Source: Chloroflexota bacterium
GTDB lineage: Bacteria > Chloroflexota > Anaerolineae > Anaerolineales > Villigracilaceae
Reading direction: 5' to 3'
Length of the DNA stretch: 64,000 bases
Assembly (NCBI GenBank): GCA_016213105.1
Contig: JACRBN010000019.1
Span: 248,001-312,000 of the forward strand
In this document: positions 42,892 to 52,204 of the stretch, piece after piece
How positions within the stretch are numbered: the first letter of the stretch is position 1
Layout: every line of letters begins with the position of its first letter
Program-made: the position numbers and the translations under genes
The notes under the pieces: model-generated
What the model saw: only the letters and a program-made list of their open reading frames with translations
The model's database searches: none
Told to the model about the DNA's origin: nothing

Positions 42892-43986
42892 ATGCGCCCC
42901 ACCTATCTTGAAGTCAACCTTACCCAGCTTCAGCGCAATCTTGAAGCCATCCGCGCGCACGTGGCGCCCGCCAAAGTGCTGGCCGTGGTCAAGGCCAACG
43001 CCTACGGCCACGGCGTGGATGGCGTGGCCCCCTTCCTCGAACCGTTTGCCGACTACCTCGGCGTGGCGCTGGTGGAGGAGGGCATTCACCTGCGCGAACT
43101 GGGGATTACCAAACCGATCCTGGTGATGGGCGGGACTCTGGCCGACCAGCTGCCCGCCTTCCTCGAACATGACCTGACCCTGACCGCTTCGTCCCTGGAC
43201 CTGTTGCTGGCCGCCGACCGATTGGCCGAATCCACGGGGAAGTGTCTGCGCGCCCACCTGAAGATCGACACGGGCATGGAACGCGTGGGCGTGCGCGACA
43301 CGGAAGCGGAGCCATTCATAGAGAAATCAATTGCGTGTAGTCACTTGAGCGTGGAGGGGATTTATACGCATTTGGCCAACTCCGAGATGCCCGATCTGGT
43401 CCACGCCCGCCTGCAATTGGAGCGCTTCCAGGGTGTGCTGGCGTTGTACGACAAACTGGGCGCGCCGCCGCCCATCTGTCACCTGTGCAACTCGGGCGGC
43501 ATCCTGCAATTGCCCGAGGGACACCTCGACATGGTGCGGCCCGGCATCATGCTCTACGGCTATTATCCCGGTGGGGACGTGCAGCGCACGGTGGAGATCC
43601 AGCCCGCGCTGACCTGGCGCTCGCAGGTGGTCTATTCCAAGATCACTCCGCCCGGGCGGCCGGTCAGCTATGGGTCGTTGTGGCAGGCCGAAGCCCCGAC
43701 CCGCATTGTCACCGTTCCATGCGGCTATGCGGATGGCTACTTTCGCCGCATGACGAACCAGGCGCGGGTCGTCATCCGCGGCAAATCCTACCCGCAGGTG
43801 GGGCGCATCTGCATGGACCAGTTCATGGTCGACGTGGGCGCGGACGAGGTGCAGGTCGGCGACGAGGTCATCCTGCTGGGGCAGGGCATATCCGCCGACG
43901 ACCTTGCGCTGTGGGCCGGCACGAACAATTACGAGCCGCTGACCAACATCAGCGCGCGCGTGCCGCGTGTGTACGTGAGCGGGTAG
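42892..43986 (+). CDS. alr: Alanine racemase
   Basis: 364 aa. The PLP-binding Lys lies in AVVKANAYGHGVDG, and the second catalytic Tyr region is seen in VSYGSLWQAEAPTRI and GYADGYFRRM. GRICMDQFMVDVG is the conserved C-terminal domain motif. It supplies D-alanine for peptidoglycan, using PLP in the cytoplasm. The start follows AAACCTCCC, which gives no good ribosome site. Followed 38 bp later by the lipoprotein signal peptidase gene, giving a cell-envelope cluster. Confidence 0.93.
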   Translation: MRPTYLEVNLTQLQRNLEAIRAHVAPAKVLAVVKANAYGHGVDGVAPFLEPFADYLGVALVEEGIHLRELGITKPILVMGGTLADQLPAFLEHDLTLTASSLDLLLAADRLAESTGKCLRAHLKIDTGMERVGVRDTEAEPFIEKSIACSHLSVEGIYTHLANSEMPDLVHARLQLERFQGVLALYDKLGAPPPICHLCNSGGILQLPEGHLDMVRPGIMLYGYYPGGDVQRTVEIQPALTWRSQVVYSKITPPGRPVSYGSLWQAEAPTRIVTVPCGYADGYFRRMTNQARVVIRGKSYPQVGRICMDQFMVDVGADEVQVGDEVILLGQGISADDLALWAGTNNYEPLTNISARVPRVYVSG

Positions 43987-44024
43987 AGTACAATAGTCAG
44001 GCGATTCCAAACTAGAGGTGTTTC

Positions 44025-44570
44025 TTGAAGCGATTGACGCGAGATTATTTGGTTCTGGCGCTGGTGGTGAGTGTGATCGTGGCGCTCGACCAGTGGACGA
44101 AATGGCTGGTGCGCACGAATATTCCCTATGCAGGCTCCTGGCTCCCGACGGGCTGGGAATGGCTCGAACCGTATGCGCGCATTGTGCATTGGTACAACAG
44201 CGGCGCGGCCTTTGGCATGTTCCAGCAGGGCGGCGGGGTGTTTGCCATCCTGGCAGTGATCGTGGTGATTGCCATCATTTATTATTTCCCGCGCGTGGAG
44301 GATGACGACTGGCCCCTGCGCCTGGCGATGGGCATGCAGCTGGCGGGCGCGCTCGGCAACCTGATCGACCGCCTGATCCTGGATGGCAAGGTGACGGATT
44401 TCATTTCGGTATGGACTTTCCCCGTGTTCAACGTGGCCGATGCCTCCATTACAATGGGGGTGGTGGTGCTGGTGCTGGGTGTGTGGTGGAAGGAACGCCA
44501 CGATAAGAAGATGGCGGCGCAGACCGTCAGTCCACCCGTGGAAGAACAGATTGGTGAACCCCGTGAGTGA
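44025..44570 (+). CDS. lspA: Lipoprotein signal peptidase (signal peptidase II)
   Basis: 181 aa. The TTG start is set by GAGGTG 4 bp upstream. Four transmembrane helices. VALDQWTKWLV, the HWYNSGAAFGMF box, LAGALGNLIDR with the first catalytic Asp, and TFPVFNVADASITMG with the second catalytic Asp are diagnostic. It cleaves prolipoproteins after lipid modification; this genome encodes several lipoproteins in this window. The stop overlaps the pseudouridine synthase start. Confidence 0.94.
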   Translation: MKRLTRDYLVLALVVSVIVALDQWTKWLVRTNIPYAGSWLPTGWEWLEPYARIVHWYNSGAAFGMFQQGGGVFAILAVIVVIAIIYYFPRVEDDDWPLRLAMGMQLAGALGNLIDRLILDGKVTDFISVWTFPVFNVADASITMGVVVLVLGVWWKERHDKKMAAQTVSPPVEEQIGEPRE

Positions 44571-45486
44571 TCAGGTTTTTGTTTATACGTTCGACAGGGA
44601 AACGGCAGAGCGGCTCGACAAGTTTTTGGTCGGCTGCCTGCCTGATTTTTCGCGCGCCCGTTTGCAGGGCCTGATCCAGGAAGGCTTTGTGCTGGTGAAT
44701 GGCCTGCCTGCCAAAAAGTCGGGGCAGATGATCGAGGCGGGGATGCAGATCGATGTGCGCATCCCCCCGCCCCTCCCCACCGGACTGGTGGCCGAGGAGA
44801 TTCCGCTCGACATCATTTTCGAGAATGACGACCTGATGGTCGTGAACAAGCCTGCGGGCATGGTCGTGCATCCCGCCGCGGGACACAGTTCGGGAACGCT
44901 GGTCAATGCCGTGCTGGGATACGATCCCGAGTTCGGCGAGATCAGCGGTGAGGAACGCCCGGGCGTCGTCCACCGCCTGGACAAGGAAACCTCGGGCCTG
45001 ATCGTGATGGCCAAGAACGATGCCGCCCACCGCTGGCTGCAGGATCAATTCCGCCTGCGCAAGGTGGAGAAGACCTATCTGGCCCTGGTGGACGGCGCTC
45101 CGCCCACACCGACCGGCCGCGTGGAAGCCTCGATTGGCCGCGACCCGAGTCACCGCAAGCGCATGGCTGTCCAGCCGCCCGGCAAGGGACGCGAGGCGGT
45201 CAGCGAGTACAAGACCCTCGAATCGTTCAAGTCGACCACACTGCTCGAATTCCACCCATTGACGGGACGCACGCACCAGATCCGCCTGCATTGCGCGTTT
45301 CTGGAATGTCCCATCGTGGGCGATAAGATCTATGGCCGCAAGAGCCAGTCCGTGGAGTTGGACCGCCACTTCCTGCATGCGGCCCGCCTGAAGATCACCC
45401 TGCCCGGCGAGAAGAAACCCCGCCTGTTCGAAGCGCCGCTGCCCGATGAGTTGCAGGCGGTGCTGGATGAGTTAAGAAACAAGTAA
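44554..45486 (+). CDS. RluD-type ribosomal large-subunit pseudouridine synthase
   Basis: 310 aa from GTG 44554 (a GTG at 44563 is an alternative). The S4 RNA-binding domain (about 20-75, RLDKFLVGCLPDFSRARLQG) precedes the catalytic domain with the invariant Asp in HRLDKETSGLIVMAK. LEFHPLTGRTHQIRLHCAF and the C-terminal HAARLKITLP follow the RluD family. It converts specific uridines of 23S rRNA to pseudouridine. It overlaps lspA by 17 bp, a very common pairing in bacteria. Confidence 0.92.
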   Translation: MNPVSDQVFVYTFDRETAERLDKFLVGCLPDFSRARLQGLIQEGFVLVNGLPAKKSGQMIEAGMQIDVRIPPPLPTGLVAEEIPLDIIFENDDLMVVNKPAGMVVHPAAGHSSGTLVNAVLGYDPEFGEISGEERPGVVHRLDKETSGLIVMAKNDAAHRWLQDQFRLRKVEKTYLALVDGAPPTPTGRVEASIGRDPSHRKRMAVQPPGKGREAVSEYKTLESFKSTTLLEFHPLTGRTHQIRLHCAFLECPIVGDKIYGRKSQSVELDRHFLHAARLKITLPGEKKPRLFEAPLPDELQAVLDELRNK

Positions 45487-45495
45487 CCCTGCGAT

Positions 45496-45665
45496 CCTGG
45501 AGTCGAAAGTCTCCCGACTTTCGATACGCTCAAAAGTCTGGAGACTTTTGAGTCCAAATCAAGTGACCCTGGAGTCGAAAATCTCGTGACCTTCGCTACG
45601 CTCAAGCCGCTGGATTTGCAAATCCAGCGGGAGCCTTGGCTCGCGGCGGATTTGGTATCCGCCGC
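45496..45665. repeat. Cluster of palindromic repeats
   Basis: A CTGGAGTC-family element (45496-45555, related to 41346-41410) is followed by a partial second copy and two short perfect or near-perfect palindromes: CCGCTGGATTTG with its complement (45607-45630), and GCGGCGGAT...ATCCGCCGC (45643-45665). All lie between rluD and the aldolase gene. No ORF or clear promoter is seen. Confidence 0.7.
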
Positions 45666-45695
45666 ATGAGAGTCCAACCTAAAAAGGAAGTTTTC

Positions 45696-46733
45696 ATGGA
45701 ATTCATTGACCTGCGTTCCGATACCGTCACCCAGCCCACGCCCGAGATGCGTGCGGCCATGGCCAGCGCCCAGGTGGGCGACGATGTTTTCGAAGATGAT
45801 CCCACCGTCAACCGCTTGCAGGAGATGGCCGCGGCCATGCTCGGCAAGGAGGCGGCGCTCTTTGTCGCTTCGGGCACGATGGGCAACCTGCTGGCGCTGC
45901 TGACCCACTGTCAGCGCGGGGATGAGACCATCGTCGGCGACCAGTCGCACATCTACCTCAACGAGGCGGGTGGGATGTCGGCGTTGGGCGGGATTCATCC
46001 GCACCCGGTCAGGAATCAAGCCGACGGCACGCTGGCCCTGGAGGACATCCGCGCCGCGATTCAAATGGAGGATGTGCATCACACCATCACGCGCCTGGTC
46101 TGCATCGAAAATACCCAGAACATCTGTGGCGGCGTCCCGCTGACCGTTGACTATACCCGCCAGGTCGGCGAGCTGGCGCACGCCAACGGCCTGTCCCTGC
46201 ACGTCGACGGGGCGCGGCTGTTCAATGCGGCGGTGGCGCAAAACGTCTCGGCGCAGGAATTGGTCGCGCCGGCGGATTCGGTCATGTTTTGTCTGAGCAA
46301 GGGATTGGCTGCGCCCGTCGGGTCCATGCTGGTGGGCACGGCGAAGTTCATCAAGCGCGCGCGTCACCTGCGCAAAATGGTCGGCGGCGGGATGCGCCAG
46401 GTGGGCGTCCTTGCGGCGGCGGGCATTGTCTCACTCGAGTCGATGATCGAGCGGCTGGATGAGGATCACGCGCGGGCGAAGCGTCTGGCCGAAGGGCTGA
46501 GTCAGGTCAAGGGCATTGTCATCGACAAGGGTTCCCCCCACACCAACATGGTGTACTTCGATCTGGCGCAGGATGCCCCTCTGAACGCCGAGCAGATCAT
46601 GAACAAACTCAAGGAGCGCGGCATTCTGGTCGGTCCCGAGAGCTACACCCGCTTCCGCCTGGTGACACATTGCTGGATCGACGATGCGGGCGTGGAGCGG
46701 ACCGTGCAGGCGTTTGCGGACGCGCTGCGCTAA
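45696..46733 (+). CDS. ltaE: Low-specificity L-threonine aldolase
   Basis: 345 aa. ATG 45696 has AAGGAAG 8 bp upstream. [20 protein letters not shown] and [20 protein letters not shown] are the family N-terminus; [13 protein letters not shown] and the PLP-binding Lys in [16 protein letters not shown] follow. It cleaves L-threonine or L-allo-threonine to glycine and acetaldehyde. The gene converges on the GGDEF gene with a 4-bp overlap of stop codons, so there is no terminator between them. Confidence 0.93.
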   Translation: MEFIDLRSDTVTQPTPEMRAAMASAQVGDDVFEDDPTVNRLQEMAAAMLGKEAALFVASGTMGNLLALLTHCQRGDETIVGDQSHIYLNEAGGMSALGGIHPHPVRNQADGTLALEDIRAAIQMEDVHHTITRLVCIENTQNICGGVPLTVDYTRQVGELAHANGLSLHVDGARLFNAAVAQNVSAQELVAPADSVMFCLSKGLAAPVGSMLVGTAKFIKRARHLRKMVGGGMRQVGVLAAAGIVSLESMIERLDEDHARAKRLAEGLSQVKGIVIDKGSPHTNMVYFDLAQDAPLNAEQIMNKLKERGILVGPESYTRFRLVTHCWIDDAGVERTVQAFADALR

Positions 46734-48301
46734 ACGCGCATTTTCTCCCAGTGTTCGGGGGCGGGTTCGATCTGGTTGCGGCCGCGTTCCTTGGCAATAT
46801 ACAGGCGGCGGTCGGCCAGGTCGACCAGTTTCATGATCTCGTCGGCTTCATCGGGGAATTGGGCGATGCCCTGGCTGAGGGTGGGCGCAGGGATGTTCTT
46901 GTGGCCCGCGCTGCTGATCTTCAAGACCGCCATGCTTTCATGGATGCGCTGCGCCACGCGCTGGGCCTGTCCGCCATTGGCGCCCAGCAGGGTGATGGCA
47001 AATTCCTCGCCGCCCCAACGCCCAACGATGTCCGTATTCTTGATGTGGCTGCTGATCGTCCCGCATAACGCAGTCAGGATTTCGTCGCCCGCCAGGTGGC
47101 CGTAGGTATCGTTGTATTGCTTGAAATAATCCACATCCAGCATGATCAGGCTGAGGGGGCGTTTTTGGAGCTGGGCCTGCTCGGCGCAGGCTTTCAGTAA
47201 ATTCAGGAAATGTCCATGGTTGAAGACACCCGTCAAACCATCCAGTTGGGATTGCTTTTCCACCTGGGCATGATGGAAGGTATTATCCAGCGCGAGCGCG
47301 GCATGTTGGGCCATGTTGTTCATCAGTTCCATGTCGCTGCGGTCGAAGGCATTGGGCTGGTAGGAGGCGAAGGCAATCACGCCCTTGACGTGGATGCCGT
47401 TGATCGGGACGCCCATCCACGAGAGGCTGGTCTTCTCCTTGCCGACGATGACCTGGTCCACGCCGCTCAGGTCCAGGTTCCGCCGCAGGTCAGGCAGGAA
47501 TAATTCCTTTTGGTTGCGCACCACCCAGCCCGAGAGGGTGCCCTCCATCTTGATCTTCACATCCCTGAAATATTCACCATCGTCATACAACAGACTCAGT
47601 CGGATCTCGTCCCCTTCCGCCAGGCCGAAGAAATAGCTGTCGGCGGGCAGCGCATTGGGAATGGTTTCATTCAACAGGTTGAGCACCTGCTCCGTTTCGA
47701 GGGAGGAGGTGATCTTGCGGCTGAATTCGTTGATGATCTTCAGGCGGTTGATATTGCGGGTGGTGAGCTTTTTGAACTGGTGGATGGCCTCGTTGGCCAC
47801 GGCGGATACCAGCGTGGCGCCCAGCAGGCGCGGCCAGTGTGCGGGTTTGCCGATGTCTGGCAGGTTGAACAACACCAGGGTCAGGGTGATGCTGATCAGG
47901 ATGAAATTGGCGGGTTTGCGGTCGGCGATGATCGAGGCGGTCAGGCACAACAACACCATCAATCCGCCGAGATATGCGTCGACGGTCTTGGGTAAAAAAC
48001 TCGCCGCGAGGATGGCTGCGCCCACCTCGACGACCGCGTAGGTCCAGACCAGGGCGGGCTTCATCTGCCAGGTTGTGACCAGAGAAAAGTGAAAATAAGC
48101 CAGGGCCAGGCTGTTCCCGACGCAATAGGCCAGGAGAATGCCGTGCGAAAGTGAATTTATCGATGGGTTGGTCAGACCGTTATACAGCATGACCATCAGC
48201 AATAAAATGCTCGCCACCCCCGAGGGAATGACGGGGATCTGTTGTTCCTGGGGCGTGAATCCCAGGTTTTCCAGGCGCTCCTTGATGGGCCTATTTGGCA
48301 T
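46730..48301 (-). CDS. Membrane diguanylate cyclase with GAF sensor domain
   Basis: 523 aa. Start at 48301 (MPNRPIKERLENLG). About five transmembrane helices (25-175), then a GAF domain (about 200-340, VLNLLNETIPNALPADSYFF), then GGDEF (about 355-515) with QLDGLTGVFNHGHFL and the active-site loop WGGEEFAI. It should make c-di-GMP from GTP. Its start overlaps the 3' end of the HD-GYP gene by 11 bp, so synthesis and breakdown enzymes are cotranscribed. Confidence 0.9.
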   Translation of the reverse strand: MPNRPIKERLENLGFTPQEQQIPVIPSGVASILLLMVMLYNGLTNPSINSLSHGILLAYCVGNSLALAYFHFSLVTTWQMKPALVWTYAVVEVGAAILAASFLPKTVDAYLGGLMVLLCLTASIIADRKPANFILISITLTLVLFNLPDIGKPAHWPRLLGATLVSAVANEAIHQFKKLTTRNINRLKIINEFSRKITSSLETEQVLNLLNETIPNALPADSYFFGLAEGDEIRLSLLYDDGEYFRDVKIKMEGTLSGWVVRNQKELFLPDLRRNLDLSGVDQVIVGKEKTSLSWMGVPINGIHVKGVIAFASYQPNAFDRSDMELMNNMAQHAALALDNTFHHAQVEKQSQLDGLTGVFNHGHFLNLLKACAEQAQLQKRPLSLIMLDVDYFKQYNDTYGHLAGDEILTALCGTISSHIKNTDIVGRWGGEEFAITLLGANGGQAQRVAQRIHESMAVLKISSAGHKNIPAPTLSQGIAQFPDEADEIMKLVDLADRRLYIAKERGRNQIEPAPEHWEKMRV

Positions 48302-51300
48302 GGAGAAAATCCGCCCTGCCTTCCTTGACCAGCCTTTCGAAAACAACCACGATCTCCGGGTCGAACAGGTTCCCCGCCTCCTCCCGCAGGTAGGCAATGG
48401 CCTCCTCGTTCGAGATGCGCTTGCGATAGGGCCGATTGCTGGTCAGCGCGTCGAAGGCATCCACCACCGCGAAGGCGCGCGCCAGGACGGGAATTTCCGC
48501 GCCCTTCAATCCAATCGGATATCCGCTCCCGTTCCAGCGTTCCTGGTGATAGCGGATGACGGGCAGGGTCTCCTGCAGGAAGGGAATGCCCTCCACGATG
48601 CGCGCGCCGATATCGGGATGCTGGCGCATGCTGGCCCATTCCTTTTCGGTGAGCGGACCCGGCTTGTGCAGGATGTTGTCGCTGATGCCGATCTTGCCAA
48701 TGTCGTGCAGCAGCGAGCCGCGTTCCAGGGCCTTGAGCTGTTGGGCGGGAAGTTTCAACATCTCGCCCAGGCAGACCGCCAAATGGCTGACGCGGGCGCT
48801 GTGTCCCTCCGTTTCGCGGTCGCGCGCGTCCAGCGCCGACATGAGGGCGACCAGCGTGTTGTCGTAGGCCCGTTCCAGTTCGCGGTAGGCCGCTTCGATC
48901 TCGTGGGCCTGCCGGCGGGATTCGACCAGCAGGATGGCGCGTTCCAGCGCCAGGGCGGCCTGGTTGGCCAGGGTTTGCAAGTCGGCGGGACTGCCCGATT
49001 TGTATCCGCGAATTTCCTGGACCGTCAGCCAGAGCACGCCATACTTTCGCATCGGCGTTTGGATCGGCAGGCACACCCGCGAGAAGTGCTGGTCGATGGA
49101 CTGGTAGATGACCCGTCCGCTGCGCATGACCTTGTCGATCATGTCCATCGGGTGGTTGGGTTCGGGTCGGACGCCGCCCGCGTCGACTTCGAGTTCGGCT
49201 TCGATCTCGCGATCGCTGTTGAAGAGTACGATGCCCGTGACGACCGCCTGGGCCAGCCTGTGCGCCATCTCCGCGATGTGACGCGCAGCCTCGCTCAGTT
49301 CCTCCGCCTGGATGATCTGGTAGCTCAACTCATACAGCAGGCGGGTGGTGCGCAGGGTGGCGCGCAGTTCCTGTTGCAGCCAGACGCTCTCGATGGCGGC
49401 GGCCGCCTCGGAGGCCAGCAGGCGGGCCAGCGCCTCGTCATTCTCGGTGAAGAAGACCTCCCCCTGTTTGCCGAAGGCCAGGATCGAGCCGATGTTCAGG
49501 CGGTGCAGGCGGATGGGCACCACCAGCAGGCTGCGCAGTCCGTTATGGTCGATCTCGATACTGGACCTGTGGGAGTATTTGCGAATGTCGCGCACGCGGA
49601 AGGGTTGCAGCGCGGTCATGCTGGCCCGCAGCAGGGAATCGCGGTTGGTGTCGTTATCGAGCGATTCCAGCAGGCGCGGCGCCTGGCCTGAATGGGCCTT
49701 CTGGGTCAGGTTCCCCTCGCGGTCGAACAGCAGCGAGACGTAGGTGAAGCGCGACTCCAGCGTCCGCCGCGCGATGGTGGCGATCTCCTGCACGGTGGCT
49801 TCGGGGTCGATCATGGTGGTCAGGGAAATGCCCGCCTGGATCAGCTCCATCAGGCGATACTGGTAACTCGAGCGTTCCCAGGCCCGCACCAGTTCCATGC
49901 TCATGGTTTCGGCCAGCGCCACGTCCGAGCTGGAAAAGGCATTGGGGTGGTCGCCGATGATCTCGATCACGCCCTTGATGTGACCCGTATAGATGAGGGG
50001 AATGACGATGCACGATCCCGAGGCTTCATCTTTATTCAACTTGATGTAGTTTGGGTCCAGCCGCGTGTCATAGCTCACCTGCGTCTTGCGGGTGCGCGTG
50101 ACGCGCCCGAGGATGCCCTGGGTGATGTTTTGCCGGTATCCGGGCGGCACGTGGTGCAGCATCCGCCCGGCCGTGGCCAGGGCCACGTACTCCCGTCTTT
50201 CGGGTTCGTGCAGATACAGGCAGATGTAACTACTGGGAATGGCCCGTTCGAGGGTATTGATCGTCAACTGGGCCGCCACGGGTTGGTCGAGCTGGGCCTC
50301 CAATTGCTGGCTGAGTTCGGCCAGCAGGGTCAGTTGTTCGGTGCGGCGCTTCTCTTGGGCCAGTTGACGGGTCAGGGCGTTGATCTGGTCAGCCTGGGCA
50401 TCCAGGCGCGTGCGCAGTCCGCTGCGGGTGAGCGCAAAGGGCTTGATGTAGCGATCCACGCGCCGACTCCACGGACTGGACTGGAAATCATCGTCGCGCA
50501 TCAGGCCGTTGATCGTCATGGACACGGTCAGGACGCCATAGACGACCAGGCAGGTTCCCAGGTTGAACAGGATGAAGCTGACTTCGTGGATCTTGAGGGC
50601 GGTCAACGGAACTTCCATGGCCAGCAGCGATTGGTCGATGACGTCCAGCAGGGCGGTGAGAAATCCAGCCATGATGCACAGGGTGACGCTCGCGAACAGC
50701 AGCAGGCGTTTTCCCAGCACGTCGCTTTCGGGCAGGACAATGCCCGTCCAGGGGATGGCTGGGTCGGCCAGTAGGACCGTGACGAGCAGGATGGGCGCCA
50801 ACAGGTTGGGCAGGCTCGGTATTCCCAGGAAGACCAGGATCCAGAGCAGCCAGGGAATGACCGGCGTTTTTTCCAGGATCCAGTTCACCTGCAGGTTGGG
50901 TTTGAAAAGGGTCAGCCCCGCTGCCAGCGACGAGCCGAGGAAGGTGGCGGCCAGCAGGTATTGAACGTGGGCATACGCGTGGTACAGCGGCGCGCCGTCA
51001 GTGGGCGGGTGAATGAGCAGGAAGAAGCCCGTCATCGCGTTGGCCGTCAGAAGCGAGCCGATGATGATGGTCCCATCGAAACGCCCCTTGCCGTCATGGT
51101 GGATGAGAGTCGCCAGGTGCGCGGCGATCACGGCGGAGATCAGGATCCCTTCGATATACAGGCCCGCCCGCAGATAGAGCCAGGTCAACAGGCCCAGCAT
51201 GGCGCTGCTGAGCAGCAGCAGGCTGCGGCTCTGGCGGGCCTTGGCCGGGATGAGGAGCGCCATGGCGTTGGCCAGCGCCGACAGAATAAAAAGAACCCCC

Positions 51301-51437
51301 AGGGTCAGGGTTGACCAGTCACTGAGAGTTCCAAGCAGAACCTGCATATGCAAGGGAAGCAGGAGGAAGGCTCCCCCTGCGAGCCAAAGGATTCCAGCTG
51401 CCACTATGCCGAGGGTGAATACGGATCGATGCCTCAT
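48291..51437 (-). CDS. Multi-GAF HD-GYP c-di-GMP phosphodiesterase
   Basis: 1048 aa. About eight N-terminal transmembrane helices (to about 320), a coiled coil, then three GAF-like domains (about 365-520, 530-690, 700-850) and a C-terminal HD-GYP domain (about 860-1045). The latter has GHSARVSHLAV, LLHDIGKIGISDNILHKPG and RYHQERWNGSGYPIGLKG, the complete metal and GYP motifs. It is predicted to hydrolyse c-di-GMP in response to signals sensed by the GAF modules. First gene of the pair with the GGDEF cyclase. Confidence 0.9.
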   Translation of the reverse strand: MRHRSVFTLGIVAAGILWLAGGAFLLLPLHMQVLLGTLSDWSTLTLGVLFILSALANAMALLIPAKARQSRSLLLLSSAMLGLLTWLYLRAGLYIEGILISAVIAAHLATLIHHDGKGRFDGTIIIGSLLTANAMTGFFLLIHPPTDGAPLYHAYAHVQYLLAATFLGSSLAAGLTLFKPNLQVNWILEKTPVIPWLLWILVFLGIPSLPNLLAPILLVTVLLADPAIPWTGIVLPESDVLGKRLLLFASVTLCIMAGFLTALLDVIDQSLLAMEVPLTALKIHEVSFILFNLGTCLVVYGVLTVSMTINGLMRDDDFQSSPWSRRVDRYIKPFALTRSGLRTRLDAQADQINALTRQLAQEKRRTEQLTLLAELSQQLEAQLDQPVAAQLTINTLERAIPSSYICLYLHEPERREYVALATAGRMLHHVPPGYRQNITQGILGRVTRTRKTQVSYDTRLDPNYIKLNKDEASGSCIVIPLIYTGHIKGVIEIIGDHPNAFSSSDVALAETMSMELVRAWERSSYQYRLMELIQAGISLTTMIDPEATVQEIATIARRTLESRFTYVSLLFDREGNLTQKAHSGQAPRLLESLDNDTNRDSLLRASMTALQPFRVRDIRKYSHRSSIEIDHNGLRSLLVVPIRLHRLNIGSILAFGKQGEVFFTENDEALARLLASEAAAAIESVWLQQELRATLRTTRLLYELSYQIIQAEELSEAARHIAEMAHRLAQAVVTGIVLFNSDREIEAELEVDAGGVRPEPNHPMDMIDKVMRSGRVIYQSIDQHFSRVCLPIQTPMRKYGVLWLTVQEIRGYKSGSPADLQTLANQAALALERAILLVESRRQAHEIEAAYRELERAYDNTLVALMSALDARDRETEGHSARVSHLAVCLGEMLKLPAQQLKALERGSLLHDIGKIGISDNILHKPGPLTEKEWASMRQHPDIGARIVEGIPFLQETLPVIRYHQERWNGSGYPIGLKGAEIPVLARAFAVVDAFDALTSNRPYRKRISNEEAIAYLREEAGNLFDPEIVVVFERLVKEGRADFLHAK

Positions 51438-51574
51438 GGAGAATTAGCACTAGGATAGCATAAGAAGGATTTTTTTACTACCTTTTTCCCGCCCGACGAT
51501 TCTGTTGTGGTACAATTCGCCGCCGGGCGTAGTACCCTTCGTCCGCAAAACTCAATTCCGAAAGGGCTTAAAAA

Positions 51575-52126
51575 ATGAAAGTATTGCTTGTCAAGGACGT
51601 TTACAAACTGGGCCGCGCCGGCGAAGTGAAGAAGGTTGCCGACGGTTATGGCCGCAACTTCCTGCTGCCGCAAAAGCTGGCCGTGCTCGCCACCCCGGGC
51701 GCGCTCAAGCAGGTCGATAAGATCAAATCCCAGGCTGAGATTCGCCGCACCCAGCTCAACAGCGAACTCAAGGGCTTGGCCGACCAGATCAGCGGCGTGG
51801 AACTTTCCTTCGCCGCCAAGGCTGGCGAGACCGGCAAGTTGTATGGTTCCATCACCACCGCCGACGTGGCGACCGCCCTGCAGGAAAAGGTGCGCTTCGA
51901 AGTCAAGCGCCAGCAGGTGGACATGCAGCCGATCCGCGAACTGGGCGAATTCACCGCTCACGTCCGCCTGACCATCGACCTGATGCCCGAGATCAAGATC
52001 ATTGTCCATCGCGAAGGCGAAGCGGCTGCCGAGGATGAAAAGTCCAAGCGCAAGGGCAAGAAGGCCGAAGAGGCCGCGCCCGCCGAAGCCGCCCCTGACG
52101 AGACCAGCGAAGCCCCCCAGGCTTAA
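51575..52126 (+). CDS. rplI: Ribosomal protein L9 with acidic/basic C-terminal extension
   Basis: 183 aa. MKVLLVKDVYKLGRAGEVKK then VADGYGRNFLLPQKLA is the L9 N-terminal domain; the C-domain runs to about 150. The last 33 residues (KSKRKGKKAEEAAPAEAAPD...) are a charged, Ala/Glu-rich tail absent from typical L9 (about 150 aa). L9 binds 23S rRNA at the base of the L1 stalk. A TACAAT at 51511-51516 may be its -10. Two overlapping alternative hairpins follow the gene. Confidence 0.93.
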   Translation: MKVLLVKDVYKLGRAGEVKKVADGYGRNFLLPQKLAVLATPGALKQVDKIKSQAEIRRTQLNSELKGLADQISGVELSFAAKAGETGKLYGSITTADVATALQEKVRFEVKRQQVDMQPIRELGEFTAHVRLTIDLMPEIKIIVHREGEAAAEDEKSKRKGKKAEEAAPAEAAPDETSEAPQA

Positions 52127-52182
52127 GGTTCCCCAGAATGCCCACATCACCGGTTCAGCCCATTTGGGGGAACCGGTGATGT
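52127..52182 (+). promoter_or_regulatory. Mutually exclusive hairpins between rplI and the RodZ-like gene
   Basis: GGTTCCCC (52127-52134) can pair with GGGGAACC (52167-52174), while ACATCACCGGTT (52144-52155) can pair with AACCGGTGATGT (52171-52182). The two share AACC and so cannot form together. Neither is followed by a good T-run. This could be an attenuator-like switch or only overlapping repeats. Confidence 0.4.
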
Positions 52183-52204
52183 CGTATTAGCGTACAATAT
52201 CCCC

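Noticed and set aside
45496-45665. CRISPR array
   Set aside because: Repeated palindromes are present, but there is no regular repeat-spacer periodicity and no cas gene in the window.
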